Source of the DNA: Luteococcus sp052116585
Lineage (GTDB): Bacteria; Actinomycetota; Actinomycetes; Propionibacteriales; Propionibacteriaceae
Assembly: GCF_052116585.1 (NCBI RefSeq)
Contig: NZ_JBQKKT010000033.1
Span: 1-23,613, forward strand
DNA: 23,613 nt
Reading direction: 5' to 3'
Part shown: in pieces, positions 7,604-15,966 of the stretch
How positions within the stretch are numbered: position 1 is the first letter of the stretch
How the letters are laid out: every line of letters begins with the position of its first letter
The notes under the pieces: generated by a model
Database searches by the model: none
Seen by the model: the letters and a program-made list of their open reading frames with translations, nothing else
Told to the model about the DNA's origin: nothing
Position numbers and translations under genes: made by a program

Positions 7604-8067
7604 GCGGCGCAGGAGCACCCACCATCACCGTCAGCACGCCCGACCTGAAGGTGGCGATCGTGGCGGCCAGCTGGCACACCACCGTCATGGACGGACTCAT
7701 CGACGGTGCCCAGCGCGGCCTGGCCGAGGCGGGCGTGACCGATGTCACCCTGGTCCGCGTGCCGGGCACCTTCGAACTACCAGGTGCCTGCTCCGCGCTG
7801 GCCGATCGCTTCGACGCGCTGGTTGCGCTCGGCGTGGTCATCCGCGGCGGGACCCCACACTTCGACTACGTCTGCCAGGGCGCCACGATCGGGCTGACCG
7901 ACGTGACCGTGCGCACCGGCAAGCCGGTCGGCTTCGGTGTCCTCACCTGCGATGACGAGCAGCAGGCGCTGGACCGCGCGGGGCTGCCGGGCTCTGCGGA
8001 GGACAAGGGGCATGAGGCCGCGACGGCGGCGGTGGCCACGGTGGCGGCGCTGCGCGCCATCCCGTGA
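7600..8067 (+). CDS. ribH: 6,7-dimethyl-8-ribityllumazine synthase
   Basis: The protein has 155 residues, the normal length. It condenses the RibD-derived pyrimidine with DHBP and assembles into pentameric or icosahedral shells. Recognisable motifs are VAIVAASWH (substrate loop), VPGTFELP, ALGVVIRGGTPHFDYVC and PVGFGVLTCDDEQQALDRAG. The actinobacterial-type IRGGTPHF replaces the commoner IRGETxHF. The ATG overlaps the ribBA stop and GGAG precedes it at 7589-7592. It is the last gene of the riboflavin operon and converges with leuB. Confidence 0.96.
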   Translation: MSGAGAPTITVSTPDLKVAIVAASWHTTVMDGLIDGAQRGLAEAGVTDVTLVRVPGTFELPGACSALADRFDALVALGVVIRGGTPHFDYVCQGATIGLTDVTVRTGKPVGFGVLTCDDEQQALDRAGLPGSAEDKGHEAATAAVATVAALRAIP

Positions 8068-8109
8068 GGCGTCCCGCGGTGGTGCCTCCCGCGTGGTCGC
8101 ATCTCCGGT

Positions 8110-8163
8110 GACACCGTGAGTCAGTTTCCCACCGACATCGGTGGGAAACTGACTCACGGTGTC
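8110..8163. terminator. Perfect 26-bp inverted repeat between convergent ribH and leuB
   Basis: The arms 8110-8135 and 8138-8163 are exact reverse complements of each other, starting GACACCGTGAGTCAG, with only CA between them. It lies 42 bp after the ribH stop and 12 bp beyond the leuB stop on the other strand, so a bidirectional terminator is the simplest role. It has no T-run and is longer and more perfect than typical terminators. It could also be a dispersed palindromic repeat or a protein-binding site. Confidence 0.75.
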
Positions 8164-8175
8164 GTGCTGGGGGCC

Positions 8176-9252
<1,077 letters not shown>

Positions 9253-9259
9253 GTCCCAG

Positions 9260-9322
9260 ATGGTAGTGGGGGATATCCCATAGAGCGAGATGATTGTCTC
9301 ACCATGAGGACGAGCGTAGGAT
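9260..9322. promoter_or_regulatory. Divergent leaderless promoters of leuB and ilvE
   Basis: Reverse strand: TACCAT (9265-9260) lies 7 nt before the leuB ATG. Forward strand: TTGTCT (9294-9299), a 17-bp gap, TAGGAT (9317-9322), and then 7 nt to the ilvE ATG. Neither gene has a ribosome binding site. The core between them (9266-9293) contains GGGATATCCC, close to the centre, a 10-bp palindrome that may be an operator. Confidence 0.6.
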
Positions 9323-9329
9323 TGCGGCC

Positions 9330-10412
9330 ATGCCACTCCAGTTCGAGGTCCGCGACCACCAGCAACTCACCGACCAGTCCCGCCTGGACGAGATCCTCTC
9401 CAATCCCGGCTTCGGGGACCACTTCTCCGAGCACATGGCGGGGGCCACCTGGACCAAGGATGCTGGCTGGCATGATGCGCGGATCGAACGCTATGGCAAT
9501 CTCAGCTTCACCCCCGGCAGCGCCGTCTTCCACTATGCGCAGGAGATCTTCGAGGGCCTCAAAGCCTACCGGCGATCCGACGGCTCGATCTGGCTCTTCC
9601 GTCCCGAAGCGAATGGCGAGCGCATGATGCGCTCCGCCGAACGCCTGGCGTTGCCCCCGCTGCCCACCGAGGACTTCGTCGCCAGCATCGTGGATCTGGT
9701 CAAGGTTGACCAGCGTTGGGTGCCGGGCGGTGCTGAACAGAGTCTCTACCTGCGCCCCTTCACCATCGCTCACGAGGTCTTCCTGGGGGTGCGCGCGGCC
9801 CAGACCGCGTCCTACCACGTGATCGCGTCGCCGGTGGGTGGCTACTTCAAGGGTGGGGTCAGCACCGTGGACATCTGGGTCAGTCTGGACTCCTCGCGCG
9901 CTGGCGCGGGCGGCACGGGCGCTGCCAAGTGTGGCGGCAACTACGCTGCCAGTCTGCAGGCCACCAATGAGGCGTACGCGCAGGGTTGCAGCCAGGTCCT
10001 CTTCCTCGATGCGACCGATCGCACCCACATCGACGAGCTGGGTGGCATGAACTTCTTCGTGGTGACCAACGATGCGCAGTTGGTCACTCCCGAGCTCACC
10101 GGCAACATCTTGCCCGGCATCACGCGTGACTCGATCCTGCGCCTGGCGCCGGATCTGGGCCTGCAACCCGTTGAGCGCCGGCTGGCCCTGGACGAGGTGC
10201 TCAGCGGGATTGAGGACGGCACCATCACGGAGGCCTTCGCCTGCGGAACTGCCGCGGTGGTCACGCCGATCCGCAGCCTCAAGGTTCAGGACAGGGTGCA
10301 CACGCTGCAGGAGCAGGCGGACTCGTGGTCCCTGAAGATTCGACGCCAGCTGGTGGACATCCAGTACGGACGGGCCGATGACCCCTACGGTTGGACCGTG
10401 CGCGTCTGCTGA
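9330..10412 (+). CDS. ilvE: Branched-chain amino acid aminotransferase
   Basis: The protein has 360 residues and is a fold-type IV PLP enzyme. It transaminates the 2-oxo acids of leucine, isoleucine and valine using glutamate. The PLP lysine is K200 in AAKCGGNYAAS. Other hallmarks are AQEIFEGLKAYR, LYLRPF, ELGGMNFFVV and EAFACGTAAVVTPI. The length fits the eukaryote-like long BCAT group common in Actinobacteria. The ATG at 9330 is favoured over an upstream GTG at 9294 because of TAGGAT 7 nt before it. A hairpin follows the stop, and the cimA-like gene comes 120 bp downstream on the same strand. Confidence 0.95.
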   Translation: MPLQFEVRDHQQLTDQSRLDEILSNPGFGDHFSEHMAGATWTKDAGWHDARIERYGNLSFTPGSAVFHYAQEIFEGLKAYRRSDGSIWLFRPEANGERMMRSAERLALPPLPTEDFVASIVDLVKVDQRWVPGGAEQSLYLRPFTIAHEVFLGVRAAQTASYHVIASPVGGYFKGGVSTVDIWVSLDSSRAGAGGTGAAKCGGNYAASLQATNEAYAQGCSQVLFLDATDRTHIDELGGMNFFVVTNDAQLVTPELTGNILPGITRDSILRLAPDLGLQPVERRLALDEVLSGIEDGTITEAFACGTAAVVTPIRSLKVQDRVHTLQEQADSWSLKIRRQLVDIQYGRADDPYGWTVRVC

Positions 10413-10438
10413 CGCGATTCTTTCCACACAAGAAGAAG

Positions 10439-10459
10439 CGCCCCCGTCTGCCGGGGGCG
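10439..10459 (+). terminator. GC-rich hairpin after ilvE
   Basis: CGCCCCCG (10439-10446) and CGGGGGCG (10452-10459) form a perfect 8-bp stem around a TCTGC loop, 27 bp after the ilvE stop. There is no T-run, as is often the case in high-GC Actinobacteria. It may terminate or attenuate transcription into the next gene. Confidence 0.6.
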
Positions 10460-10532
10460 GCTGGGTCTGTCGGGATCTGACCGGTGGCCTGGCCGTGGGG
10501 TGCTCACAGACCTGATCCGAGAGGACCCCCAC

Positions 10533-12158
10533 GTGACCCCGCCCGTTGATGCCCTGCCGCCGCCCCCCGAACACTTCGAGATCCTGGACTGCACGCTCCG
10601 TGATGGGGCGCTCCAGGAGAGTATTCGGCTGTCCTTGGGCGATCGCCTCCGCATTGCCCAGCAGGTGGACCTCCTGGGGGTCGACTTCATCGAGGGGGGT
10701 TGGCCCGGGCTGAACACGATCGACCGCGACTTCTTCGAGGCAGCCTCGCAGCTCGATCTGCAGAACTCCCGGCTGGTCGCCTTCGGCACCATCGCGCCGC
10801 CGGGCCGCCCCGTGGCGGATGATCCCGCGCTGGGGGCCCTGCGCGATGTCGGCACCGACCACGTGTGCGTCGTCGTGCGCAGCGATCTGGAGCACCTGAC
10901 AGCGGCGCACCTGACGCCACCGCAGAACCTGGACCAGCTCGGCGCCACCGTCGCTCACCTCCGCGCGGAGGGGAAGCAGGTGCTGGTGGACCTGGAGCAC
11001 TTCTTCGACGGCTACCTGCGCGATCCGCACTATGCGCTGGAGTGCGTGCGACGCGTTGCCGAGGCCGGTGGGAGAAGAGCAGTCCTGTGCGACACGAACG
11101 GAGGAATGTTGCCGGGGCAGGTGGGGGACATCATCTCGGCGGCCGCCGCGATCGGTGTGGACCTGGGCGTCCACTGCCATGACGACTCCGGATGTGCGGT
11201 GGCCAACACACTGGCGGCAGTCGAAGCGGGGGCTGTTCACGTGCAGGGGGCCGTCAATGGCTACGGGCCGCGCGGCGGCATGGCCGACACCACCATCTTG
11301 CTCGGCAACCTCCAGTTGAAGTACGGATGGCCCTTGGTCACGTCGGAGCAGCTGGCGCAGATGACCCCGGTGGCGACGGCCGTGGCCGAGATCGCGCAGC
11401 AGGTCATGGATCCGCGTCAGCCCTATGTGGGCAACTCCAGCTTCACCTGGATCGCGGCCCGCGATCGGCCTGACGATCCGGCTCCGGAGAAGGTCTCGCG
11501 TTCCCACCACCACGTGGATCCTGTCGCCGTGGGCAATGGAGAGCGGCCAATCGACAGCCGTGGGGACGATCGGGATCGTCTGGTGAACAAGGCCCGGGCG
11601 CTGGGCTACGAACTCGTCGACGAGGAACTGGTGGAACGCATCCTTCCGATCTTCCAGGGTCGGGAGGCGATGGGCTACACCTACGGCGTTGCGGATGCCA
11701 GCTTCGAGCTCCTGCTGCGCGATGCCATGGGTGATCTTGAGGCGCCCTTCGGGGTCTCGGGCTGGCGGGTGCTCACGGAACACCAGATCGGTGACGCGGA
11801 GGACGTCACGGATTCACATGCCCAACTGGAGATCGTGGTGCACCACTCCGCCGGCTCGGGACAGAGCCAGACGGCCGCGGGGCAGGGGGCTGGTGCACTG
11901 GCGGCCCTGGACGATGCACTGTCCGGCGTCCTGGTGCAGGCATATCCGCAGGTTCAGCGTTTCCAACTACTGGACTACCAGGTGTGCATCCTCGACCACG
12001 TGGGCGCCAATTCCACCACCAGGACGCAGGTGGACATGTCCGACGGAGTGCGGACCTGGGTCACGATCGGCGTGGGGGAGAATGTCATCGAGTCCAGTTG
12101 GGAGGCGCTGAACGACGCCTACTTCTACGGCCTGATGAAGGGACACGGGCTCGGCTGA
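10533..12158 (+). CDS. cimA: Citramalate synthase-like protein (CimA/LeuA family), divergent
   Basis: The protein has 541 residues. It aligns with CimA along its length: DCTLRDG at the N-terminus, VDFIEGGWPG, DLEHFFDGY, VLCDTNGGMLP, HCHDDSGCAVANTLAAVEAGA, a LeuA-type regulatory domain, and the tail ENVIESSWEALNDA. CimA condenses pyruvate and acetyl-CoA to citramalate for isoleucine. However, several catalytic motifs differ from those I know: Q is replaced by L27 in LRDGAL, GER-x-GN reads GPRGGM (246-250), and the HKGG-x-H motif is replaced by TWIAARD (305-311). Activity is therefore doubtful. The start is GTG 10533, with GAGAGGA 7 nt before it; GTG 10500 is an alternative. Confidence 0.8.
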   Translation: MTPPVDALPPPPEHFEILDCTLRDGALQESIRLSLGDRLRIAQQVDLLGVDFIEGGWPGLNTIDRDFFEAASQLDLQNSRLVAFGTIAPPGRPVADDPALGALRDVGTDHVCVVVRSDLEHLTAAHLTPPQNLDQLGATVAHLRAEGKQVLVDLEHFFDGYLRDPHYALECVRRVAEAGGRRAVLCDTNGGMLPGQVGDIISAAAAIGVDLGVHCHDDSGCAVANTLAAVEAGAVHVQGAVNGYGPRGGMADTTILLGNLQLKYGWPLVTSEQLAQMTPVATAVAEIAQQVMDPRQPYVGNSSFTWIAARDRPDDPAPEKVSRSHHHVDPVAVGNGERPIDSRGDDRDRLVNKARALGYELVDEELVERILPIFQGREAMGYTYGVADASFELLLRDAMGDLEAPFGVSGWRVLTEHQIGDAEDVTDSHAQLEIVVHHSAGSGQSQTAAGQGAGALAALDDALSGVLVQAYPQVQRFQLLDYQVCILDHVGANSTTRTQVDMSDGVRTWVTIGVGENVIESSWEALNDAYFYGLMKGHGLG

Positions 12159-12164
12159 CGGTAG

Positions 12165-12217
12165 CTCGACGGACGGCAGGTGGAGAGGCTGTGGCCGAGT
12201 CCACCTGCCGCGTCGAG
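12165..12217. terminator. Long stem-loop between convergent cimA-like gene and deoA
   Basis: CTCGACG (12165-12171) pairs with CGTCGAG (12211-12217). After a 2-nt bulge, CGGCAGGTGGA (12174-12184) pairs with TCCACCTGCCG (12200-12210). The 15-nt apical part contains a small GGC/GCC stem. It starts 6 bp after the cimA stop and is probably a bidirectional terminator. Confidence 0.75.
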
Positions 12218-12255
12218 GCCCCAGGGCGGGGACACATCCGCAGCGCGGTGACGGA

Positions 12256-13551
12256 TCAGTCGATCCGGTCGATCAGGAGCGGGCTGCGCTCGGCTGCCTG
12301 CTCTCCGATCTCGATTCCCCCGGCCAAGGCCTCGCGAGCGCGTTCGAAAGCGTCCGGGGTATCGGTGTGCAGGGTGAGCAGCGGCTGGCCCTTGCTCACG
12401 CGGTCGCCGGGCTTGGCGTGCATCACGATGCCGGCACCCGCCTGCACGGGATCCTCCTTGCGGGCACGTCCCGCTCCGAGTCGCCAGGCCGCCACACCCA
12501 CCGCCATGGCGTCCAGGGTGGTGAGGATGCCGTCGGACTCCGCCAGCACGTCATCGGTGTGTCGTGCGACGGGCAGTTCGGCGTCAGGATCGCCCCCCTG
12601 CGCCCGGACCATCCTCTGCCACACGTCCATCGCGGAACCATCCTTGAGTGCCTTCTCCGGGTCGGCCTCGCTACCGGCGGCGCGCAGCATCTCGGTGGCC
12701 AGGGCGAGGGTCAGCTCGACGACGTCGGCTGGGCCGCCACCGGCGAGGACCTCGACGGACTCCTTCACCTCGAGGGCATTGCCTGCGGTGAGCCCGAGCG
12801 GAGTGGACATGTCGGTGAGCAAGGCCACCGTCTTCACATCAGCCGCCTTGCCGAGGGCCACCATCCGATGGGCCAGCTCGCGGGCGTCGGCGAGGTCCTT
12901 CATGAAGGCCCCCGAACCCACCTTCACGTCGAGCACCAGGGCCCCGGTTCCCTCCGCGATCTTCTTGCTCATGATGGAGCTCGCAATCAGGGGGATGGCC
13001 TCCACCGTTCCGGTCACGTCGCGCAGGGCGTAGAGCTTCTTGTCTGCGCGGGCCAGCCCATCCCCGGCGGCGCAGATGACGGCCCCGACCTCGTCGAGCT
13101 GTCGCAGCATCTCGTCATTGTTCAGGCTCGCGCGCCATCCCGGGATGGACTCCATCTTGTCCAGGGTGCCGCCCGTGTGGCCCAGTCCGCGTCCGGAGAG
13201 CTGGGGCACTGCCACTCCACAGGCTGCGACGAGCGGGGCGAGAGGTAGCGTGATCTTGTCGCCGACCCCGCCGGTCGAGTGCTTGTCCGAGGTGGGGCGG
13301 TTCAGGCCGGAGAAGTCGAGCCGGACCCCGGTGTCGATCATGGCCTGCGTCCAGGTGGCCAGTTCCCGGTCGTCGAGCCCGCGGAAGAGGATGGCCATGG
13401 CCATGGCGGACATCTGCTCATCGGCGACGTGCCCGTCGGTGTAGGCCTCGATGAGCCACGTGATCTGGGCATCGTCCAGTGGGCCGCCGTCGCGCTTGAT
13501 GCGGATGAGTTCCACGGCGCTGTAGGCCTGGGCGGTGAATTCGGTAGCCAT
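12256..13551 (-). CDS. deoA: Thymidine phosphorylase
   Basis: The protein has 431 residues. It phosphorolyses thymidine (or pyrimidine nucleosides) to base and (deoxy)ribose-1-phosphate in salvage. It carries the family signature SGRGLGHTGGTLDKME at about residues 119-134, and the phosphate-binding KHSTGGVGDK at 90-99. The C-terminal alpha/beta domain contains HAKPGDRVSKGQPL. The ATG at 13551 is preferred over an upstream GTG because GATACT (13564-13559) lies 7 nt upstream and no ribosome binding site is present. Divergent from the FAH gene. The name could also be pdp, pyrimidine-nucleoside phosphorylase, since specificity cannot be read from sequence. Confidence 0.92.
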   Translation of the reverse strand: MATEFTAQAYSAVELIRIKRDGGPLDDAQITWLIEAYTDGHVADEQMSAMAMAILFRGLDDRELATWTQAMIDTGVRLDFSGLNRPTSDKHSTGGVGDKITLPLAPLVAACGVAVPQLSGRGLGHTGGTLDKMESIPGWRASLNNDEMLRQLDEVGAVICAAGDGLARADKKLYALRDVTGTVEAIPLIASSIMSKKIAEGTGALVLDVKVGSGAFMKDLADARELAHRMVALGKAADVKTVALLTDMSTPLGLTAGNALEVKESVEVLAGGGPADVVELTLALATEMLRAAGSEADPEKALKDGSAMDVWQRMVRAQGGDPDAELPVARHTDDVLAESDGILTTLDAMAVGVAAWRLGAGRARKEDPVQAGAGIVMHAKPGDRVSKGQPLLTLHTDTPDAFERAREALAGGIEIGEQAAERSPLLIDRID

Positions 13552-13558
13552 GGGCACG

Positions 13559-13633
13559 AGTATCGCAGGTGGCACGGTGCAGCGCTCCTCGCGGTGGCAA
13601 TGTCATGGCCGGGACGGGGGCTGCGGATATCCT
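13559..13633. promoter_or_regulatory. Divergent leaderless promoters of deoA and the FAH gene
   Basis: Reverse strand: GATACT (13564-13559) lies 7 nt before the deoA ATG. Forward strand: TATCCT (13628-13633) lies 6 nt before the FAH ATG. No ribosome binding site is visible for either gene, and the -35 boxes are not convincing. Confidence 0.55.
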
Positions 13634-13639
13634 CGTCAC

Positions 13640-14464
13640 ATGCGCATTGCTCGTTACGCCCTTGCTGGAGCCGAACCGCAGTTCGGCCTCGTCGAACTCG
13701 CCGCCGACGGTGGAGAGCACCCGGACACGGTGGCCGCCATCACCGGAGACCCCTTGGCCGGGCCGGTGAACTACACCGGCGAGCGGCACTCGCTCGAGGA
13801 CGTGCGCCTTCTGGCGCCCGTGATCCCGCGCAGCAAGGTGGTGGGCGTTGGTCGCAACTATGTTGCCCACGCGCAGGAGATGGGCAATTCGGTTCCCGAG
13901 ACGCCCTTGGTCTTCTTCAAGCCGAATACCGCAGTGATTGGCCCCGATGAGCCGATCGTGCGTCCGTCGGCCACCAAGGACCTGCACCACGAGGGGGAGC
14001 TGGCGGTGGTGATCGGCCGCATCTGCAAGCAGGTCCCGATCGAACGGGTCCAGGAGGTCATCTTCGGCTACACCATCGCGAATGACATCACTGCACGAGA
14101 CCTGCAGGCCTCCGACGGTCAGTGGGCGCGCGCCAAGGGGTGGGACACCTTCTGCCCGCTCGGACCCTGGGTCGTGACGCACCTCACCTTGGAAGAGGCT
14201 GGTGACCTCCAGATCACCACCACGGTCGCCGACCAGCGGACTCCCGACGACGAGGAGGTCAGGCAGGACGACTCGACCCGCCTGATGGTGCGCAGCATCG
14301 CCGAACTGGTGAGCCACATCAGTGAGTTCACGACCCTGCTCCCGGGAGACGTCATCCTCACCGGAACGCCAGCTGGCGTCGGCCCCGTGCAGCCCGGTCA
14401 GCGGGTCCGGGTGGCGATCGAGGAGATCGGCGAGCTGTGCAATCCCGTCGTGGACGAGGAGTGA
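13640..14464 (+). CDS. Fumarylacetoacetate hydrolase family protein
   Basis: The protein has 274 residues. FAH-superfamily enzymes hydrolyse or decarboxylate acylpyruvates and related 2-oxo acids. Metal ligands are visible as E118 and E120 in HHEGELAVVIG and D149 in GYTIANDITARDLQ. VGRNYVAHAQE and the C-terminal TGTPAGVGP complete the signature. Its C-terminal-only domain layout resembles acylpyruvases and fumarylpyruvate hydrolases rather than true fumarylacetoacetase. In Actinobacteria this gene usually precedes gltX. Here it overlaps a CPBP protease gene by 4 nt instead. The start follows TATCCT by 6 nt without a ribosome binding site. Confidence 0.9.
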   Translation: MRIARYALAGAEPQFGLVELAADGGEHPDTVAAITGDPLAGPVNYTGERHSLEDVRLLAPVIPRSKVVGVGRNYVAHAQEMGNSVPETPLVFFKPNTAVIGPDEPIVRPSATKDLHHEGELAVVIGRICKQVPIERVQEVIFGYTIANDITARDLQASDGQWARAKGWDTFCPLGPWVVTHLTLEEAGDLQITTTVADQRTPDDEEVRQDDSTRLMVRSIAELVSHISEFTTLLPGDVILTGTPAGVGPVQPGQRVRVAIEEIGELCNPVVDEE

Positions 14465-15456
14465 GCCGCAGCGCCGGCCGGAACAGGCCCGCCGTCGTCG
14501 ACATCTCCGAGGGGCCGCTGGTCAACCAGACGGATCCGCCCCCACCCGGGGTGGACTTCGCACGCGTGTTGACGGGATCGGGGCAGCAGGGCCTGCGCGC
14601 CGGCTTCGGCATCCTGATGGCCATTTCCCTCTATGCCCTGGTGGTGCCCCTGGTGGCGCAGCTGGTCATCTGGGGCGGGTGGTTCGCCTCCGGGCGTCCA
14701 GAGGATTTGGCCACCTATCAGGGCGAGGCGCTGGCCTTCCACCGTCTGCCGGGACTGATTGGGGCCCACCTCGGGTTGGCCATGCTGATCGTGATCTCGC
14801 TGGGACTGGTGCGCTGGGTGCACGGACGGGCCGTCGAATGGGGCATGTCGGTGCAGCCGGGGATGCGATGGCGGTATTTGGTCATCTGCCTGCCCGTGGC
14901 GGCGGTGGTGCTCAACGCCGTATTGCTCCTCGGGCAGCTCGGGACCCCGTGGCGAGCCAGTCCGCAGCCCCAGGTGTGGCTGTGGATCTGTGTCGTGCTC
15001 CTGACCGCGCCGCTCCAGGCAGCGGGGGAGGAGTTCTTCTTCCGCGGCTACCTCCTGCAGGCCTTCGGTTCGATTGCCGACGGGGCCAAGCTCTCACCCA
15101 GAGTGAGCACCTGGGTGGGGGTCGTCCTCTCCGCACTCGTCTTTGCCCTCTTCCACGGCGTGCAGAATGTCCCGCTCTTCGTGGATCGTTTCGGCTTCGG
15201 TCTCTTGGCTGGTGCGCTGGTGGTCTGGACAGGGGGCCTGGAGGCGGGGATCGCCTGCCATGTGGCCAACAACGTCTTCGCATTCGGGTGGGCGGCCTTC
15301 TCCGGCGGGATCGCCCAGGCCAGGGCACTCCAGGCGATCGGATGGGCAGATGCGGCCAGTGATCTGTTGGGCTTCGCCCTGTTCGCAGCCATCGCATGGT
15401 GGATCTCTCGTCGGATGCACCTGGCCACGCGCACGCCGAGCGTGACGGCCGGCTGA
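14461..15456 (+). CDS. CPBP family intramembrane glutamic endopeptidase
   Basis: The protein has 331 residues with about eight hydrophobic segments. All three CPBP (Abi/Rce1-like) motifs are intact: EEFFFR with E190, E191 and R195; FALFHG with H232; and HVANN with H267 and N271. Relatives cleave membrane-bound substrates or act in bacteriocin self-immunity; the substrate here is unknown. The first about 45 residues are polar. The GTG start overlaps the FAH stop (GTGA), implying translational coupling; GTG 14437 is an alternative. It occupies the place where gltX is found in related genomes. Confidence 0.88.
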   Translation: MSRSAGRNRPAVVDISEGPLVNQTDPPPPGVDFARVLTGSGQQGLRAGFGILMAISLYALVVPLVAQLVIWGGWFASGRPEDLATYQGEALAFHRLPGLIGAHLGLAMLIVISLGLVRWVHGRAVEWGMSVQPGMRWRYLVICLPVAAVVLNAVLLLGQLGTPWRASPQPQVWLWICVVLLTAPLQAAGEEFFFRGYLLQAFGSIADGAKLSPRVSTWVGVVLSALVFALFHGVQNVPLFVDRFGFGLLAGALVVWTGGLEAGIACHVANNVFAFGWAAFSGGIAQARALQAIGWADAASDLLGFALFAAIAWWISRRMHLATRTPSVTAG

Positions 15457-15483
15457 CCGGCGACCGCTGTTGCCGTCCCGATT

Positions 15484-15512
15484 TTGCATGGTGCCGGCTT
15501 CTCCGGTAGTGT
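15484..15512 (+). promoter_or_regulatory. Promoter of the tRNA-Gln/tRNA-Glu transcript
   Basis: TTGCAT (15484-15489), a 17-bp gap and TAGTGT (15507-15512) form a good sigma-A type promoter, placing the start near 15519. The short leader before tRNA-Gln can fold with TGCGCC (15523-15528) and GGCGCA (15543-15548). Confidence 0.65.
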
Positions 15513-15552
15513 TCTACCTCGTTGCGCCGCTGAAAATGCCAAGGCGCAGTGA

Positions 15553-15624
15553 AGGGGTATGGGGTAATTGGCAGCCCGAAGGTTTCTGGTTCCTTTAGTC
15601 CAGGTTCGAGTCCTGGTACCCCTG
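15553..15624 (+). tRNA. tRNA-Gln (CUG anticodon)
   Basis: A full cloverleaf can be drawn in 72 nt. Acceptor AGGGGTA pairs with TACCCCT, discriminator G. The D arm is GGGT/GCCC with an AATTGGCA loop. The anticodon loop is TTCTGGT with CTG at positions 34-36. The T arm is CCAGG/CCTGG with loop TTCGAGT. The base pair 31-39 closing the anticodon loop is a T-T mismatch. CCA is not encoded. Confidence 0.93.
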
Positions 15625-15705
15625 CTGAAAGCAGGATTTGCCGCTCACGGCAGTTTCCACTAAGCTTTCAACGCTCCCGAGCGAAAAACTCGGAAGCAAT
15701 GCTGG

Positions 15706-15778
15706 GGCCCCGTTGTGTAGCGGCCTAGCACGCCGCCCTCTCAAGGCGGTAGCGCGGGTTCGAATCCCGTCGGGGCTA
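15706..15778 (+). tRNA. tRNA-Glu (CUC anticodon)
   Basis: A full cloverleaf fits 73 nt. Acceptor GGCCCCG pairs with CGGGGCT, with a G-U first pair. The anticodon arm is CCGCC-CTCTCAA-GGCGG with anticodon CTC. The T loop is TTCGAAT and the discriminator is A. It lies 81 bp after tRNA-Gln and is probably co-transcribed with it. CCA is not encoded. Confidence 0.95.
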
Positions 15779-15786
15779 CAACGAAC

Positions 15787-15820
15787 AAGAGGCCTGGATC
15801 CATCGGGATCCAGGCCTCTT
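15787..15820 (+). terminator. Terminator after the tRNA pair
   Basis: AAGAGGCCTGGATCC (15787-15801) and GGATCCAGGCCTCTT (15806-15820) form a perfect 15-bp stem with an ATCG loop, followed by TGTGTT. It begins 8 nt after the tRNA-Glu end. Confidence 0.88.
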
Positions 15821-15875
15821 TGTGTTCTCGCCTGTGGTTCGACGGGCCCGTGGTGTGCCGGCTCTCAGGCATGAC

Positions 15876-15913
15876 GAAGGCCCGTTGGGAGCGTGTGCTC
15901 CCAACGGGCCTTC
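15876..15913. terminator. Terminator for the IclR gene, probably bidirectional
   Basis: The arms 15876-15892 and 15897-15913 form a perfect 17-bp stem (GAAGGCCCGTTGGGAGC) with a GTGT loop. It sits 53 bp past the IclR stop on the reverse strand and faces the tRNA terminator on the forward strand. Confidence 0.8.
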
Positions 15914-15966
15914 CGAGATTCCAGGATGATGGGCGCTCCTCGCTCGAGGGGAGGGGCGCCCCGTCC

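Noticed and set aside
11430..11600. Frameshift as the cause of the odd cimA-like region
   Set aside because: The reading frame is open and homology resumes in the same frame on both sides. The alternative frame I followed by hand from 11442 did not restore the HKGG-x-H motif and soon met a stop.
15625..15705. Possible third tRNA or small RNA between tRNA-Gln and tRNA-Glu
   Set aside because: Only a short CCGAG/CTCGG hairpin is visible; no cloverleaf or T-loop sequence. It is probably spacer removed in processing.
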